Positions 11,397 to 20,978 of a stretch of DNA of 64,000 bases are shown here, in pieces (positions within the stretch are counted from its first letter, which is position 1; each line of letters begins with the position of its first letter). This DNA comes from Taudactylus pleione. Its lineage: Eukaryota; Chordata; Amphibia; Anura; Myobatrachidae. The DNA lies in NCBI GenBank assembly GCA_031769625.1, contig JAUIMM010000574.1, positions 1,860,001 through 1,924,000 of the forward strand. Reading direction: 5' to 3'. The position numbers were made by a program, and so were the translations under genes. The notes beneath the pieces were generated by a model. It was given only the letters and a program-made list of their open reading frames with translations. It was not told where the DNA came from and did not search any database.

Positions 11397-11399
11397 CTA
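11397..11399 (-). promoter_or_regulatory. Gag-pol readthrough stop codon (TAG)
   Basis: Between the zinc-knuckle region of gag and the protease the frame EEDSQL ends with TAG followed directly by GGGTCAGGTCACGCC on the minus strand. Gammaretroviruses place a UAG here, followed by a G-rich stretch that folds as a pseudoknot for readthrough. The position and context match; the fold itself was not tested. Confidence 0.6.
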
Positions 11400-11918
11400 A
11401 AGCTGACTATCTTCTTCCAGCAAATCATTCACTGCTGCGACGTGAGCAGGTGATGGCTGGAATTGTCCTTTCTGTGGTGTGTGCCCCTTCTGTGGGTATG
11501 TTGGTGCTTCCTGGTTTGGTGTTTCCCATTTTCTAGCCGTACAGAACTTACTTATATGGCCCTCTTAGTTATATCTATAACACCTTCGTAGTTGACGTGT
11601 TGTGAAAGATTGCTGTTGTGTGGGTTGGGGAATGAGGGAAGATTGTGGTTGTGTATAGGGATAAGGGTTTGGAGGTTGTATGGGATGAGTATATTGTGGC
11701 TGAGTGTGGTAAGAGTGCTGCGGTGTTATTTGCATTCCTTCGAGACCTTGGATTCTAACAGCCATTAGTTTCTCGCTCTGCATTTCTCTCTTCCTAAAGC
11801 TGTTTTCATCATGTTCAATTGTAGATTCCCTGAGTGTGTCCACTGTAACTCCCCTCCACCCAGGAAGTGAGGTCTGAACCCTGGCTTTTAGAGTGTCCTT
11901 AAGACCATCCACAAGCAC
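11400..11918 (-). pseudogene. gag: ERV gag: capsid end and nucleocapsid
   Basis: The 117-codon frame at 11565-11918 reads from the capsid's major-homology-like end (LVDGLKDTLKARVQ) through a Gln/Pro/Tyr-rich linker to CYRYN, then a stop, then EGHISKFC. This is a CCHC zinc knuckle (spacing C-x2-x-x4-H-x4-C) in which the second Cys is replaced and a stop codon interrupts the knuckle. Single-knuckle nucleocapsids are usual in gammaretroviruses. Downstream reading to 11400 gives a basic, Pro/Gln-rich tail and the acidic EEDSQL before the TAG. Confidence 0.75.
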
Positions 11919-12558
11919 TTGTCATTTCCCTGTGATGGGTGTTGTCTTTTATATCCTTTATACCTCTGTATTGGGTAATAATCTGCAGCGCTCTGGTAAA
12001 ATAATCTGCTGCAGACTCACTCTCTTTCTGCTTAATCGTGAATATTTTACTCCAGTTAACAATTAATGGGAAAAATACAGCCAATTGGGTGACAATGTGG
12101 GCTATATTGTCCTGATTACCTGCATCAGTTATGGGACTATCTCCATCCAATACACAGGATGTGATAAACTTTTTCATGTCGATATTGTGTGGAAGACATG
12201 CCCGTAATACCACTTGCCAATCTTTATTGGTTGGTTCCTGAGCATTACCTAAATCCTTTACAAATCTCTGGCATTTTGCTAGTTCTTTCCTAGGGTCGGG
12301 GAAATCTGTCATTATGGAACGTTGTTCTGCTCTTGTCCATGGATAATGCATTGCTACATCCCTTGTGGCCACTACTCCACGTGTGTCCGGATTCATATTG
12401 GGAACAGTTATTGTCCGGATGGGATGGATGCCTGCCATAATGTTACCTTTGGCCTGATTACCTAGTTGAGGGGTCAGCCTACTGCTACTAGGCATGGTAT
12501 TAGTAATCTCCACAGCTGTTAAATATGGTGTTAATACTTCCTGCACTGGTTCCTCCAT
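11899..12558 (-). pseudogene. gag: ERV gag: capsid
   Basis: A 219-codon frame. Residues 70-100 read MHYPWTRAEQRSIMTDFPDP, the start of the N-terminal capsid domain in gamma/epsilon-like gags (a P-W-T/S segment followed by a DFP-type helix cap). QVVLRACLPHNIDMKK and NWSKIFTIKQKESESAADYF follow, the latter in the position of the major homology region (Q-x3-E-x6-F-type spacing). It changes frame near 11920 to continue into the capsid end and nucleocapsid. It would form the viral core. Confidence 0.75.
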
Positions 12559-12611
12559 TTCGGTACTAGCGCGGCAGCTACCTTTGCTTGCTGTGGTGGT
12601 ACATTTAACAT

Positions 12612-13208
12612 TTATGCACCATGGGAAAGAGTGGACATCACAACAGGTTCATCATCTGCATCATAAACATGTTCCTTATAGTTACTTAGAAGAAGGTACA
12701 AGTTATTTGTTATATTTTTATGATTTTTGAGATCGACTATACCTTCACCCCCATCTGCATGCGGTGGTGGTGCGCTTGCACTGCTGACATTACCTTCTGC
12801 AATGCTACCTTGCTGTGTGTGCGTGCTACTTTGCAGCGTGCATGCAATGCTATTTGCGTGCGTGTTCTCTTGTGTTGTGTGCAAGATGCTAGTTTGCATC
12901 GCGTGCACATCGCAAAGCCACACATCCCCCTCATGCTGCCACAACTTCAAGCAATCATTAAACTTTACACTTGTCTTCAGAGACTTCACTAAGCATATTC
13001 TGTCTCTGAGATTGTTCAGAACCTCCAAATCAAAGCTGCCAAGCTTAGGAAAATGTGTTCTACCTTTCTTGGTAATTTTGACCCATATATCACAGTACGC
13101 TGTAGCGTACACACCATACTTTTTAAACATAACATACCAGGCCAATCCTGATGGCCTTTCCATCTGCAGCACATCATCGAACATTACTAGAGATTGCATC
13201 GCACCCAT
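12612..13208 (-). pseudogene. gag: ERV gag: matrix
   Basis: A 198-codon frame begins MGAM, a glycine at position 2 suited to N-myristoylation, as in retroviral matrix proteins. The first ~100 residues are compact and rich in aromatic and basic residues (WVKITKKGRTHFPK). The rest is a His/Ser/Thr/Gln-rich spacer with AHADGGEG-like linker sequence, coded by a CA/TG-rich segment at 12770-12920. It ends at a stop before the capsid frame starts at 12558, so a frame change lies between 12559 and 12611. I chose the start for the MG context and position about 1 kb after the 5' LTR. Confidence 0.65.
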
Positions 13209-14199
13209 CTGGGAAAACGCTTAGCAATTTCTAGAGAATTTTGATTGGTGAACGATTTTCAAAGAGCTACGTTCACGCCCTCCCTCCCATTATACCCAGC
13301 TGACCTGCCTGACATTACAATCAGCTTGCACAACGAGGAGCAGACTAACCATCTATTGTAAATGATTCTACTTGTGGCCGTATTAAACCAAGCTTCAGCC
13401 GCTCACTCCTTCCCGCTATACACCACTTCACTGCTACGTTATGATCCGTGGGTATACACAAGGAGAAAAGTAACCGCCTAGCAAATTATTTTACTTGTGG
13501 TGAATTTAACTCCAAGCTTCACTACTAGCTTCCTACATTAAGTTTACTTCCACTGGTAGCATCTAGAAGTTCCAATAGCTCCCTACCCTTGCCAGCAGTT
13601 TCACTCCCACAACAACCCACTTCATAATCACAATTTATATAACCATGCGGTCCGATCGCATTGCCCAAAGAACCTTACTGATCAATGGACTTTGCGATTA
13701 ATGGGTGCCGGACTTAGTTTCTCGATGACCTAAACCAGAATGTACCTGCTTTGTACACTGGCACAGTAGTTTGTACTGACCCATCGGGCACCTACCGAAT
13801 TTTCACTGAGGTTTAACAGACAGAAAACCTGCACTTTCACTTAGGCTTAACAGAGAGTAGACTCCACTTTGCAATCAAACGTTTCAATTATACACTCCTT
13901 TTCTGAACAGAAAATAAAAACCTTTTTCCCTTAATATAGCAGTGTACGCTATTGTGCCACTTCCCTTTTTTAACATGAACCTTAATCAATGAAGGAAAAC
14001 AAACTTTTTCCTTCCTTGTCCCTCAATTCTAATCAGCGCTCCATGAACTTACACAATAACATATTGCAGTCTCTCAGCATCAAGTGGCACAGGTTTTCGA
14101 AGGCACAATGCATTCTTTCCTGCGTATTGAACCTCCAACCTTTCATGAGGGACCGATAACCGTGTGTTATGATGTAAATTGGCAGCGTGATCTCACTCT
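13209..14199 (-). other. ERV 5' leader
   Basis: About 990 bases between the primer-binding site and the gag start. No long open frame is seen. This is the expected place for the packaging signal and splice donor; I could not identify either with confidence. Confidence 0.6.
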
Positions 14200-14210
14200 A
14201 CGAGCCCCCA
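14200..14210 (-). promoter_or_regulatory. ERV primer-binding site, tRNA-Pro type
   Basis: The minus strand reads TGGGGGCTCGT starting two or three bases after the 5' LTR. The first eleven bases equal the proline tRNA primer site used by murine-leukaemia-type viruses; after that the match stops. Confidence 0.85.
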
Positions 14211-14212
14211 AC

Positions 14213-15278
14213 TATGAATACCTAATGATCTATACACCCTAAATGTCGCTATTTAGCATTGTAAGTCGCACAAGAAATAATTGCATTCCAGACTTTGATT
14301 GTGGTTCCAAAGCACAAAAAGGTATTATTCACCAAAATGCATATAGTTGCACGCTGTAATCTAAAAACAATTAGTGCAAACAAATTATACAATCACAAGG
14401 TACAGTCGATATATACGCATGCGCTCTGGATCCAGATTTCCCAGCACCAACTATGAAACCTCCGTCAATATAAAAGAAAAATGACTAACTACCAGATCCA
14501 AGGTGCTTGCTTATGTACCCTTGCAGAGATAGGCAATACAATAGAATGAGTTGGTATAATCCCATTGGTTCTTCCTCTTGGTTCTTCTGTAATGATGCAG
14601 TCTATAGGCCAGTTTGTACAGTGTGGGTCCAGCCCTCCAACAGCTCTTTGTGTATGTTTTTCCCACCAAATAACAAGTCTAAACTGGCTAACAAACATTA
14701 CAGTACAGAGTAAATTTTAATGCCTAACTCTCTATGATCCATAATTTGCAGATGCATGTTGCAATCTCCCTGCTGATGGAACCGGAGATCTGCAAATAAA
14801 AAGTGGTTTAGAATAGCACCAAACACAGTCTGCTTATCATGTACTAAACCTTAGATCTTAAATACAGTCACTTTATTACATAATTAATAATGAATAAAAC
14901 CTTGAATATTAACCTTTATGCTAGGGAACCTTTCTATGTAAGTATGCAATGTGTAAGTGTAAGGATATTTAAGAAAAGACGCTAGTTAGCGTTGTGCATC
15001 TACGTGTTTGTGGAGTAAACCGTGGTATGTGTTTTGCAGGATTGTTCATATTATGTTTAAGTAAATGTATGTATTTATATAATGAGGACATTGAACATTG
15101 TTCTATTGCGTGGGAAATGCATGACGCTAAATAATAACATCACCGTATGTACTGATATTGTGTGAGATTCGTTAAAATGGCCATTTGCAAAATGGTGTCT
15201 TGTTGCCTTTCGCAAAATGGCGTTGTGCAGATTTTAATTCTAACAGATTCTGTCTCAGCCAATCATCCGGCTTCGACA
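14213..15278 (-). repeat. ERV 5' LTR
   Basis: The partner of 4191-5265; on the minus strand it begins TGTCGAAGCC. It would drive transcription leftward. Similarity to the 3' LTR runs the whole length with a small deletion near 15170-15210, where the left copy has an extra GCGGCCATTC-type segment. Confidence 0.9.
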
Positions 15279-16357
15279 CTCTCTCCACAGAGTCCACCTG
15301 CTCCTTGCCACACTCCATTGGACTGGACTAAGAATAGTCTCTTTGGGTTTTTCACTCAGATCTCAAGGATGGGTCTGGTGTGCTTGGGGTGTGGTACAGT
15401 TCCCACAGCCATATAACTTCTTGTCCATTCGGGTTCCCAGTGGTCCCTGATGATTTGCAGGGACATTATGGGGCAGTTGCTGGCTTGGGTTGGAGGATGC
15501 TTGCTTTGGGCAGCAATGAGCAGAAGAGGGGTGTCCCTCTGGTTTTAAAGTCTTTTGGGGTCAGCTGCTTGTCAGGTGCTTCTGACCTTGTGGCCATATT
15601 GCCACATATTTGTCTGCTAACTGGGCTGCCATCTTCAAGCTGGATGGCACCTGGACTAGCACCCACTCCTTCACATCTGTGGTGCACCTACATTAGAACT
15701 GCTCTTTGCACAGCAGATCAATCATTGCATCCCAGGTAGTGGCATAAGATCCCTTCACCCACTTCACCATGTACTGCCTTAGCCGTGTGGTGAATTGTTC
15801 ATGGGTGCTGTTAGGGTACTTGGGCAAGTCCCAGAACTTCCTGTAGTGACAAAGTATCGCTGTAGGAGGGCCTTTATGACATCAGCATAGTCACCGCAGT
15901 CCTCGGTGGTCACTCCTCAATAGGCCTCCAGGGCCTCTCCGTGCAGTGTGGGCACCAGGTGTCTGACCCACTCCTGCTTGGGTAAATCGTGTAGTTTGCA
16001 AGTCCTTTCAAATACTTGCAAATGTCCATCAATGTCCCATCATTGTCTGCAAACTTGGCAAACTTTATACATCCTAATCTGGGTACAGCAACAGTTCTTG
16101 GGGTATAATGGCTGGTGGTACTTGCTTGCTGTGCCACATCTGGATGATGAGTATACATTCCTGTTCCATTGCTCTTTCTCCCAATTTGACTAGCCAATCT
16201 GCTAGGGTATACATTCCACCCCCCTGGGATGAAGGGATTCTTGCCATGCTGGGGAATGTTGGGAAACATAACTGCTGTTAGAAGGGGTGGGATTGTAGCT
16301 CTCACCAGGATCTGAGGTGCTGTCCACACTTTCTACCTCTGGCTGGTGCAACTCCAT
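15279..16357 (-). pseudogene. Gypsy gag with SCAN-like capsid domain
   Basis: The minus-strand reading gives, over several frames: a possible start at 16355-16357 (MELHQPEVES), a Ser/Pro-rich N-terminus, FAKFADNDGTLMDICKYLKG, then EWVRHLVPTLHGEALEAY, DYADVIKALLQRY, YRKFWDLPKYP, RLRQYMVKWVKGS and LLCKEQ. The order (a W..L.P.L.G.A..AY helix, a DY..V..ALL.RY helix, then YR.xF and LR..ML..W) is the pattern of the SCAN domain, which is thought to derive from a Gypsy gag capsid. Stops (for example just after ALEAY) and at least two frameshifts break it. No zinc finger or KRAB domain is near, so this is an element gag and not a host SCAN gene. It is cut by the ERV LTR at 15279. Confidence 0.7.
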
Positions 16358-16787
16358 TCTGCTGTAGTCAGCCAAGCTGCATATTCTCCAGAGCTGAAGT
16401 TACTCCTCTCCTGAGTAACTTGGCTTCTCCCGTGAGCTGAATGAAAAGCCACCTGGGATTATCCCACCACTATGCCACCAATATCGGTGACTGGATGACT
16501 TCAACTCAACACCGATCACAGATTGGGTTCTATCCCCACTGGATTTTGGGGTATCCGGAATTCCAGCTAACTGTCAGTAACCACCTGTCACTGACTCCGT
16601 CCATGGCACAGTGGGCATGTAATGATGCTGCCACCACCAAACTCTACCATTGGCATTTGGCACCACTTCTTACATACAACCAGGCTCCTACTGCCAGTGC
16701 CTGGAACCACTTCTGCTGTGTATGTGTCAATGAGCTTGAGCCGCAGCTCCTGATTTTCCTCCTGACCCCTCACAATAGACCAGGTTC
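16358..16787 (-). other. 5' leader of the SCAN-gag Gypsy relic
   Basis: Sequence between the gag start and the 5' LTR. The bases next to the LTR on the minus strand are GAACCTGGTCTATTGTGAGG, where a primer-binding site is expected; I do not recognise the tRNA. No other feature is seen. Confidence 0.45.
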
Positions 16788-17345
16788 TGCACAGTAGCTG
16801 CCAGAAAGCTTGAGCTTGGAGGAAACTGGGCTCATTCCAGAACAGCCGGAGAACAGAATAGTATTTTTGTGCAATTCTGTTGTCGCAGGACTCGGATGCA
16901 GTTGTTGCAAAAGACAAAGATGTTTATTGCTCAATAGTCTTAAAAATGTATCTTCCCACAGCTTTAAGGGGGTACAGCATACAGATATGTTACAGCAGTT
17001 CAATCATTGATGTTTAAGAAGATGCACACAAAGCATGCTCGCAGGCCTGGTATATACAGTATGTAACTCCAATTCACATTACCACAGGGGGTAAGTACAC
17101 CCTGTGCTACTTTTAGCCAATCATGCTAGCTCACAAAAAATAAACAAACACATGTTATAATTTGAAGGACCTAACAAAATTTTCTTGGTACCACCCAGAA
17201 AATAGTTGGCTTTCCTAAAAACACAAACCGAGTTAGCATATACAGTCTCTCAAAAGGAAAATATAATGCAAATTTCAATTGCATTCATCCTTTCACATAT
17301 TTATGACTTAAACCAATTTGGCTTATTTACAATCTTAACACCTTC
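16788..17345 (-). repeat. 5' LTR (aligned part) of the SCAN-gag Gypsy relic
   Basis: The direct-repeat partner of 2888-3405. On the minus strand it contains AATAAACATC (near 16918-16927), a likely polyadenylation signal, about 130 bases before the LTR end, as expected for R-U5. The LTR probably extends right beyond 17345 but its partner there is lost, so the upstream boundary is not fixed. Confidence 0.7.
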
Positions 17346-18469
17346 TAAGCTTAGGAAGTTCCACCTATTAGGAGCTTCTATTGTTTTTCCCAAACTTGCT
17401 GGGTATTGTACATAGAGACACTCCGGAGATCTCTGTATTGCATTTCAATAAAAGTGCTGTAAATTAAGGTTTTGTCACAACATAAAGATAATTAGCATAT
17501 CACTAGGAGGTGAGAATGTCTCAAAACCATTTGATTCTAAATGTTACAGCCTTCTAAGACAAAATAAATTATACATTCCTTATAAGTGCATAGGCTATAC
17601 ATTCCTTATAAGTGCATAGGCTATACATTCCTTATAAGTGCATAGGCTATACATTCCTTATAAGTGCATAAGCTATACATTCCTTATAAGTGCATAGGCT
17701 ATACATTTGAAAGTACATTTCCACAACTGCACACAGCACATTGAATATAACTTGTTCAAACATATTACATATACATTTGCAGTATGTGGTTCCCGTCGCA
17801 CATGAGGGTTAGTCCCTTCAGTGCCGTGGCAGCCATTTTAATCATGTGTGGTTGGGCTTCAGCCACATATGCTATCACCCTTGTCCATACATGGACACAT
17901 GCTCTTTGTGTGTCTACTTGCATGTGATCTCTGTGGAAGACACATAGGCTCTGAATCAGGGCCAGTCTTTTTTTTTTTTAGAACGGCCTCCTGGCCACTC
18001 GCATAGCTGTGGGTGACCAATATCTTATTGGATATCATCTTGGGGTAAATTTCTAATTCCCTATCAGTTTTACCTTATAGTATTTATGAGGAGATGTTTT
18101 ATAATATTTTCATTAAGTATATTTGTCATCCCAGATACAGTTTTCAATGTTTTATCTGATTGAGATGCTTGTCCCATATGTTGATCAAGAGAGTTTTCCT
18201 CTTAATACTGTATATGGGAATTTCACCTTATCAATTTGTCTGGAGACAGGTTAGGACATACTCCATAGGTCAATAAGCTAACTTTAACCCCCTCTTCCAT
18301 GAGTGGGGCATTTTGGGTATTAATTCAACTTCCTCTCAACCCACTAGGACCTTTGAAAATATTTTGAATTTATCTGATCTTGCTAGAAAATGCATTTTAC
18401 ATATATTTATCAAAAGTGAACCTCTGACTTTGTCCTTATTTTAAACTCAAATATTCTATGCCTTTTCCA
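17346..18469. other. Non-coding; 26-bp tandem repeat and a MITE fragment
   Basis: No gene is seen. About five copies of a 26-bp unit (core ATACATTCCTTATAAGTGCA) lie at 17570-17707. Near 17950-18020 is a piece of the CATTCAG/hairpin MITE family (CTCTGAATCAGGGCC, then CTCGCATAGCTGTGGGT). The rest, 18020-18469, is AT-rich with no feature that I recognise. Confidence 0.6.
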
Positions 18470-18725
18470 TGTTAAACCTGGGGTAAGACTTCATAGGGTA
18501 TTGTCCCGCAACTGCCCTGAGGGCTTGTATAACCTTGGCTTGATGCGGCCATGTACCAGCATAAACCGGTGATATGGTTAGAGTGGCTGAAGACTGGACC
18601 AGTGGGAAGAGATGCAGCCTTTGGGCCAGTAGCAGTCTTAGGGGCTGGAAGTGCCTTGGCTGGCTGCTGGCTGCTGTAGCAAATGAGTGCAGGAAGTACT
18701 TTGAATTGCGACTTGTGCCGCCGAG

Positions 18726-19540
18726 TTGACGCAAGCCGCTTGTGCTGTGAGTACACTGGCTTGTGCACTGAGGACGCTGGATTGCAGTGTGGGTCATCGG
18801 GTTGACACTAACGTGAGTACACTGGATTTTGCACTGAGGACCCTGGGTTGTGGCCTGTGCCGTCTGGTTGACACAAGTGTGAGTACACTGACTTGTGCAC
18901 TAAGGATGCTGGATTGTGGCCTGTGCCACCGGGTTGACACAAGCGTGAGTACACTGGATTTTGCACTGAGGATGCTTGATTGCAGCCTGGGTCATCGGGT
19001 TGACACTAGTGCGAGTACACTGGATTTTGCACTGAGGACGGTGGATTGTGGCCTGTACTGCCAGGTTGAAACAAGCATGAGTACACTGACTTGTGCACTA
19101 AGGATGCTGGATTGCGGCCTGTGCCACCGGGTTGACACAAGCGTGAGTACACTGGATTTTTCACTGAGGACCCTGGATTGCGGCCTGTGCCGTCTGGTTG
19201 ACACAAGCGTGAGTACACTGGCTTGTGCACTGAGGATGCTGGATTGTGGCCTGTGCCGGGTGGTTGACATGAGCGTGATTACACTGATTTGTGCACTAAG
19301 AATCCTGGATTGCGGCCTGTGCTGCCGGGTTGACACAAGCATGTGTACACTAGCTTGTGCACTGAGGACCATGGATTGCGGCCTGTGCCACTGGGTTGAC
19401 ACAAAAGCGAGTACACTATCTTTTGTACTGAGGACCCTGGATTGTGGTCTGTGCCGCCGGGTTGATGGAAGTGCGAGTACACTGACTTGTGTATTGAGGA
19501 CACAGGAGTGTGACCTGTGCCACTCAGATGACACAAATGG
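18726..19540. repeat. 66-bp minisatellite in the LTR, about 12 units
   Basis: Successive units are spaced 66 bases (GTGAGTAC at 18747, 18813, 18879, 18945 and so on). Because 66 is a multiple of three, one frame stays open for 276 codons on the plus strand with a 22-residue period (LDCGLCHRVDTSVSTL...), and the minus strand is also open. Nothing suggests translation: the array sits inside an LTR and the copy in the other LTR has only four units. I treat it as repeat DNA. Confidence 0.9.
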
Positions 19541-19630
19541 CAGGTATACAAGATAGCAGGAGGACTGGATACTCCACTGTATACAGGAGATAATGCCAGA
19601 ACCGGAAACACATGAAACGCTATCACCGGC

Positions 19631-19783
19631 ATTGAGTGATGCACTAAAATGAAAACATAACCTTTATTTTATGCATGTAAAATACATCAATATTAAATGT
19701 TGTAACAGTAAATATAAAAGATACAATTTTGTTATTAAGGCATATAATAAAGGTTATGTTTTAATCTTAGTGCATCACTCAAT
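19631..19783. mobile_element. Short palindromic MITE inside the LTR
   Basis: It begins ATTGAGTGATGCACTAA and ends with its complement, TTAGTGCATCACTCAAT, the inverted repeat continuing inward through ..ACATAACCTTTATT for about 38 bases. The loop is ~75 bases of AT-rich DNA. The 24843-25809 LTR lacks it. The stretch 19784-19969 that follows has no recognised feature. Confidence 0.75.
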
Positions 19784-19969
19784 GACATATCTTTCTTCTC
19801 TTCATAGAGAGTACCTAATCTATTATTGTATGATAGCACCCCTTGTCTGTAAATTATTAATAATTAAGGTATAGGATATCAGGGCTTTTTCGATATACAT
19901 ATATACCACCGACTTATAAGAGAAGTAATACCAGCGTGGATTGATGTATCTATTTCTTTAGTGATATAG

Positions 19970-20525
19970 GACCTCATTCAGAGTCTCTCGTTAGGGCATG
20001 CTCGCCAGCTGGGAGAGATAATTGCACATCTGTGCATGCATATAATTCGCAGTGCACATGCGCAAGTCATTCGTTGCTATCTGATTTTGCTAGCTCGCAA
20101 GCCACTTTCAGGTCGCTGCTTTGACTGACAGATAGTTACGTTTGTGGGTGGTAACAGGGGAAAGTACTTGTGAATGGGGGTGTGGTTGTGCGAACTCAGG
20201 CCTGTCTGACCATCAGAACGGCATTTAATGCATGTGCATAATTAGCAAAGCAGCGTAATTGCACACGTGACTTGGTTGTCAACCCCAAGTGCTGCGAGCA
20301 GCTACGATAGCCCTCGATGTTCACGATTAATCAGACTTTTTCCAGAGATGACGTGTGCTGCGAGTGAAGGTGGGATGTTTTATAGTCCAGTATATGCTAA
20401 CTGCAGTAGTTCACTAAGACATAGAGGGCGTCCTCACAGCGCAAAGAGTGATCGCTTGATTTGCATAACCGGACCCATTTTGCAAGCGACCGATTGCATC
20501 TTGCGAGAGACTCTGAATGAGGGTC
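19970..20525. mobile_element. MITE with GACCTCATTCAGAG ends
   Basis: The left end is GACCTCATTCAGAGTCTCTCG and the right end is its near complement, CGAGAGACTCTGAATGAGGGTC. ATAG flanks both ends (19966-19969 and 20526-20529), a possible 4-bp target duplication. Several GC-rich inverted segments lie inside. LTR sequence resumes at 20530. Same terminal family as 9732-10072 and 44160-44708. Confidence 0.75.
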
Positions 20526-20666
20526 ATAGTTCACAGGAGAAGGTCATGGATGTAGGAGCCAATCCAGGCTGATCCCACAATGATGGGCAGGACGTAGGCG
20601 GAGTTTCAGCGAATGCTGGCCCGGAGTTTGCTTTGCACAGCATTAGCAGTGAGGTGGCTTGTGACA

Positions 20667-20978
20667 GTACCCCTCCACCCCTTGACAAAGGGTTACGGAA
20701 ACCCCTAGACCCTTGTTTGGTTGGAAAGTCCAAAAATAATCTTCATCTCAGAGTAGGAGCATGCAAAGTGTTTTCTGGAATCCTGGAATGCTCCTCTGAT
20801 CAATACCCCTTACGGTGGACCAGAAACTAAAGACATCCATGGGAAATTCTGGTCTAGGATCTACTTCACAATAAATTCCTGGTGACCCTGGACAAGGACA
20901 GGTGGAGGTCTGATTGAACGTCTAGGAGAAAACTTGGGAGAAAGAAACACTGGCATCAGGAGGGAGCAATGAAAGGTA
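20667..20978 (-). pseudogene. Gypsy integrase tail, possible chromodomain remnant
   Basis: After the polypurine tract and reading leftward-coding sequence, one minus-strand frame gives HQEFIVK, a stop, then ILD, which resembles the opening of an integrase chromodomain. The rest is too decayed to call. Position next to the integrase frame supports it. Confidence 0.35.

Larger units (their letters stand above)
4191..15278 (-). mobile_element. Endogenous retrovirus, gamma-type, near full length
   Basis: Two ~1.07-kb LTRs in the same orientation flank gag, pro, pol and env remnants, all on the minus strand. Retroviral signals sit where expected: a primer-binding site matching tRNA-Pro next to the right (5') LTR, a purine tract next to the left (3') LTR, DTGA protease, YVDD reverse transcriptase, RNase H, HHCC and DDE-type integrase, and a transmembrane envelope subunit. 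An in-frame TAG separates gag from pol as in gammaretroviruses. Every gene is broken by stops or frameshifts and pol carries a MITE. In a 160-base stretch compared by eye the two LTRs differ at roughly ten positions, so the insertion is old. A 4-bp target duplication is suggested (AGAG/AGAA on the minus strand) but not exact. Confidence 0.93.
2888..17345 (-). mobile_element. Ty3/Gypsy relic with SCAN-type gag, split by an ERV
   Basis: Two direct copies of an LTR-like sequence (2888-3405 and 16788-17345) bracket minus-strand coding remnants: a SCAN-like capsid on the right (15279-16357) and an aspartic-protease-like segment on the left (3873-4192). The coding order is right to left, gag then protease, and the two pieces are separated only by the ERV at 4191-15278. 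This is consistent with the ERV having landed between capsid and protease. Reverse transcriptase, RNase H and integrase core are not found, so most of pol and the start of the 3' LTR appear deleted. SCAN-type capsids are known in Gmr1-like Gypsy elements; assignment to that group is inference from the capsid alone. Confidence 0.7.
18470..20666 (-). repeat. 3' LTR with minisatellite and inserted MITEs
   Basis: On the minus strand it starts TGTCACAAGCC and ends CCCAGGTTTAACA. It is homologous to 24843-25809 on both sides of an insertion (19631-20529). Its internal 66-bp repeat has about twelve units here against four in the other LTR. Confidence 0.85.

Noticed and set aside
15279..16357. Host SCAN or SCAN-zinc-finger gene
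   Set aside because: No zinc-finger, KRAB or exon structure; LTR on one side and retroviral-type protease on the other.
18726..19556. 276-codon Cys-rich open frame
   Set aside because: A 66-bp minisatellite inside an LTR; the other LTR has only four units, and both strands are open.
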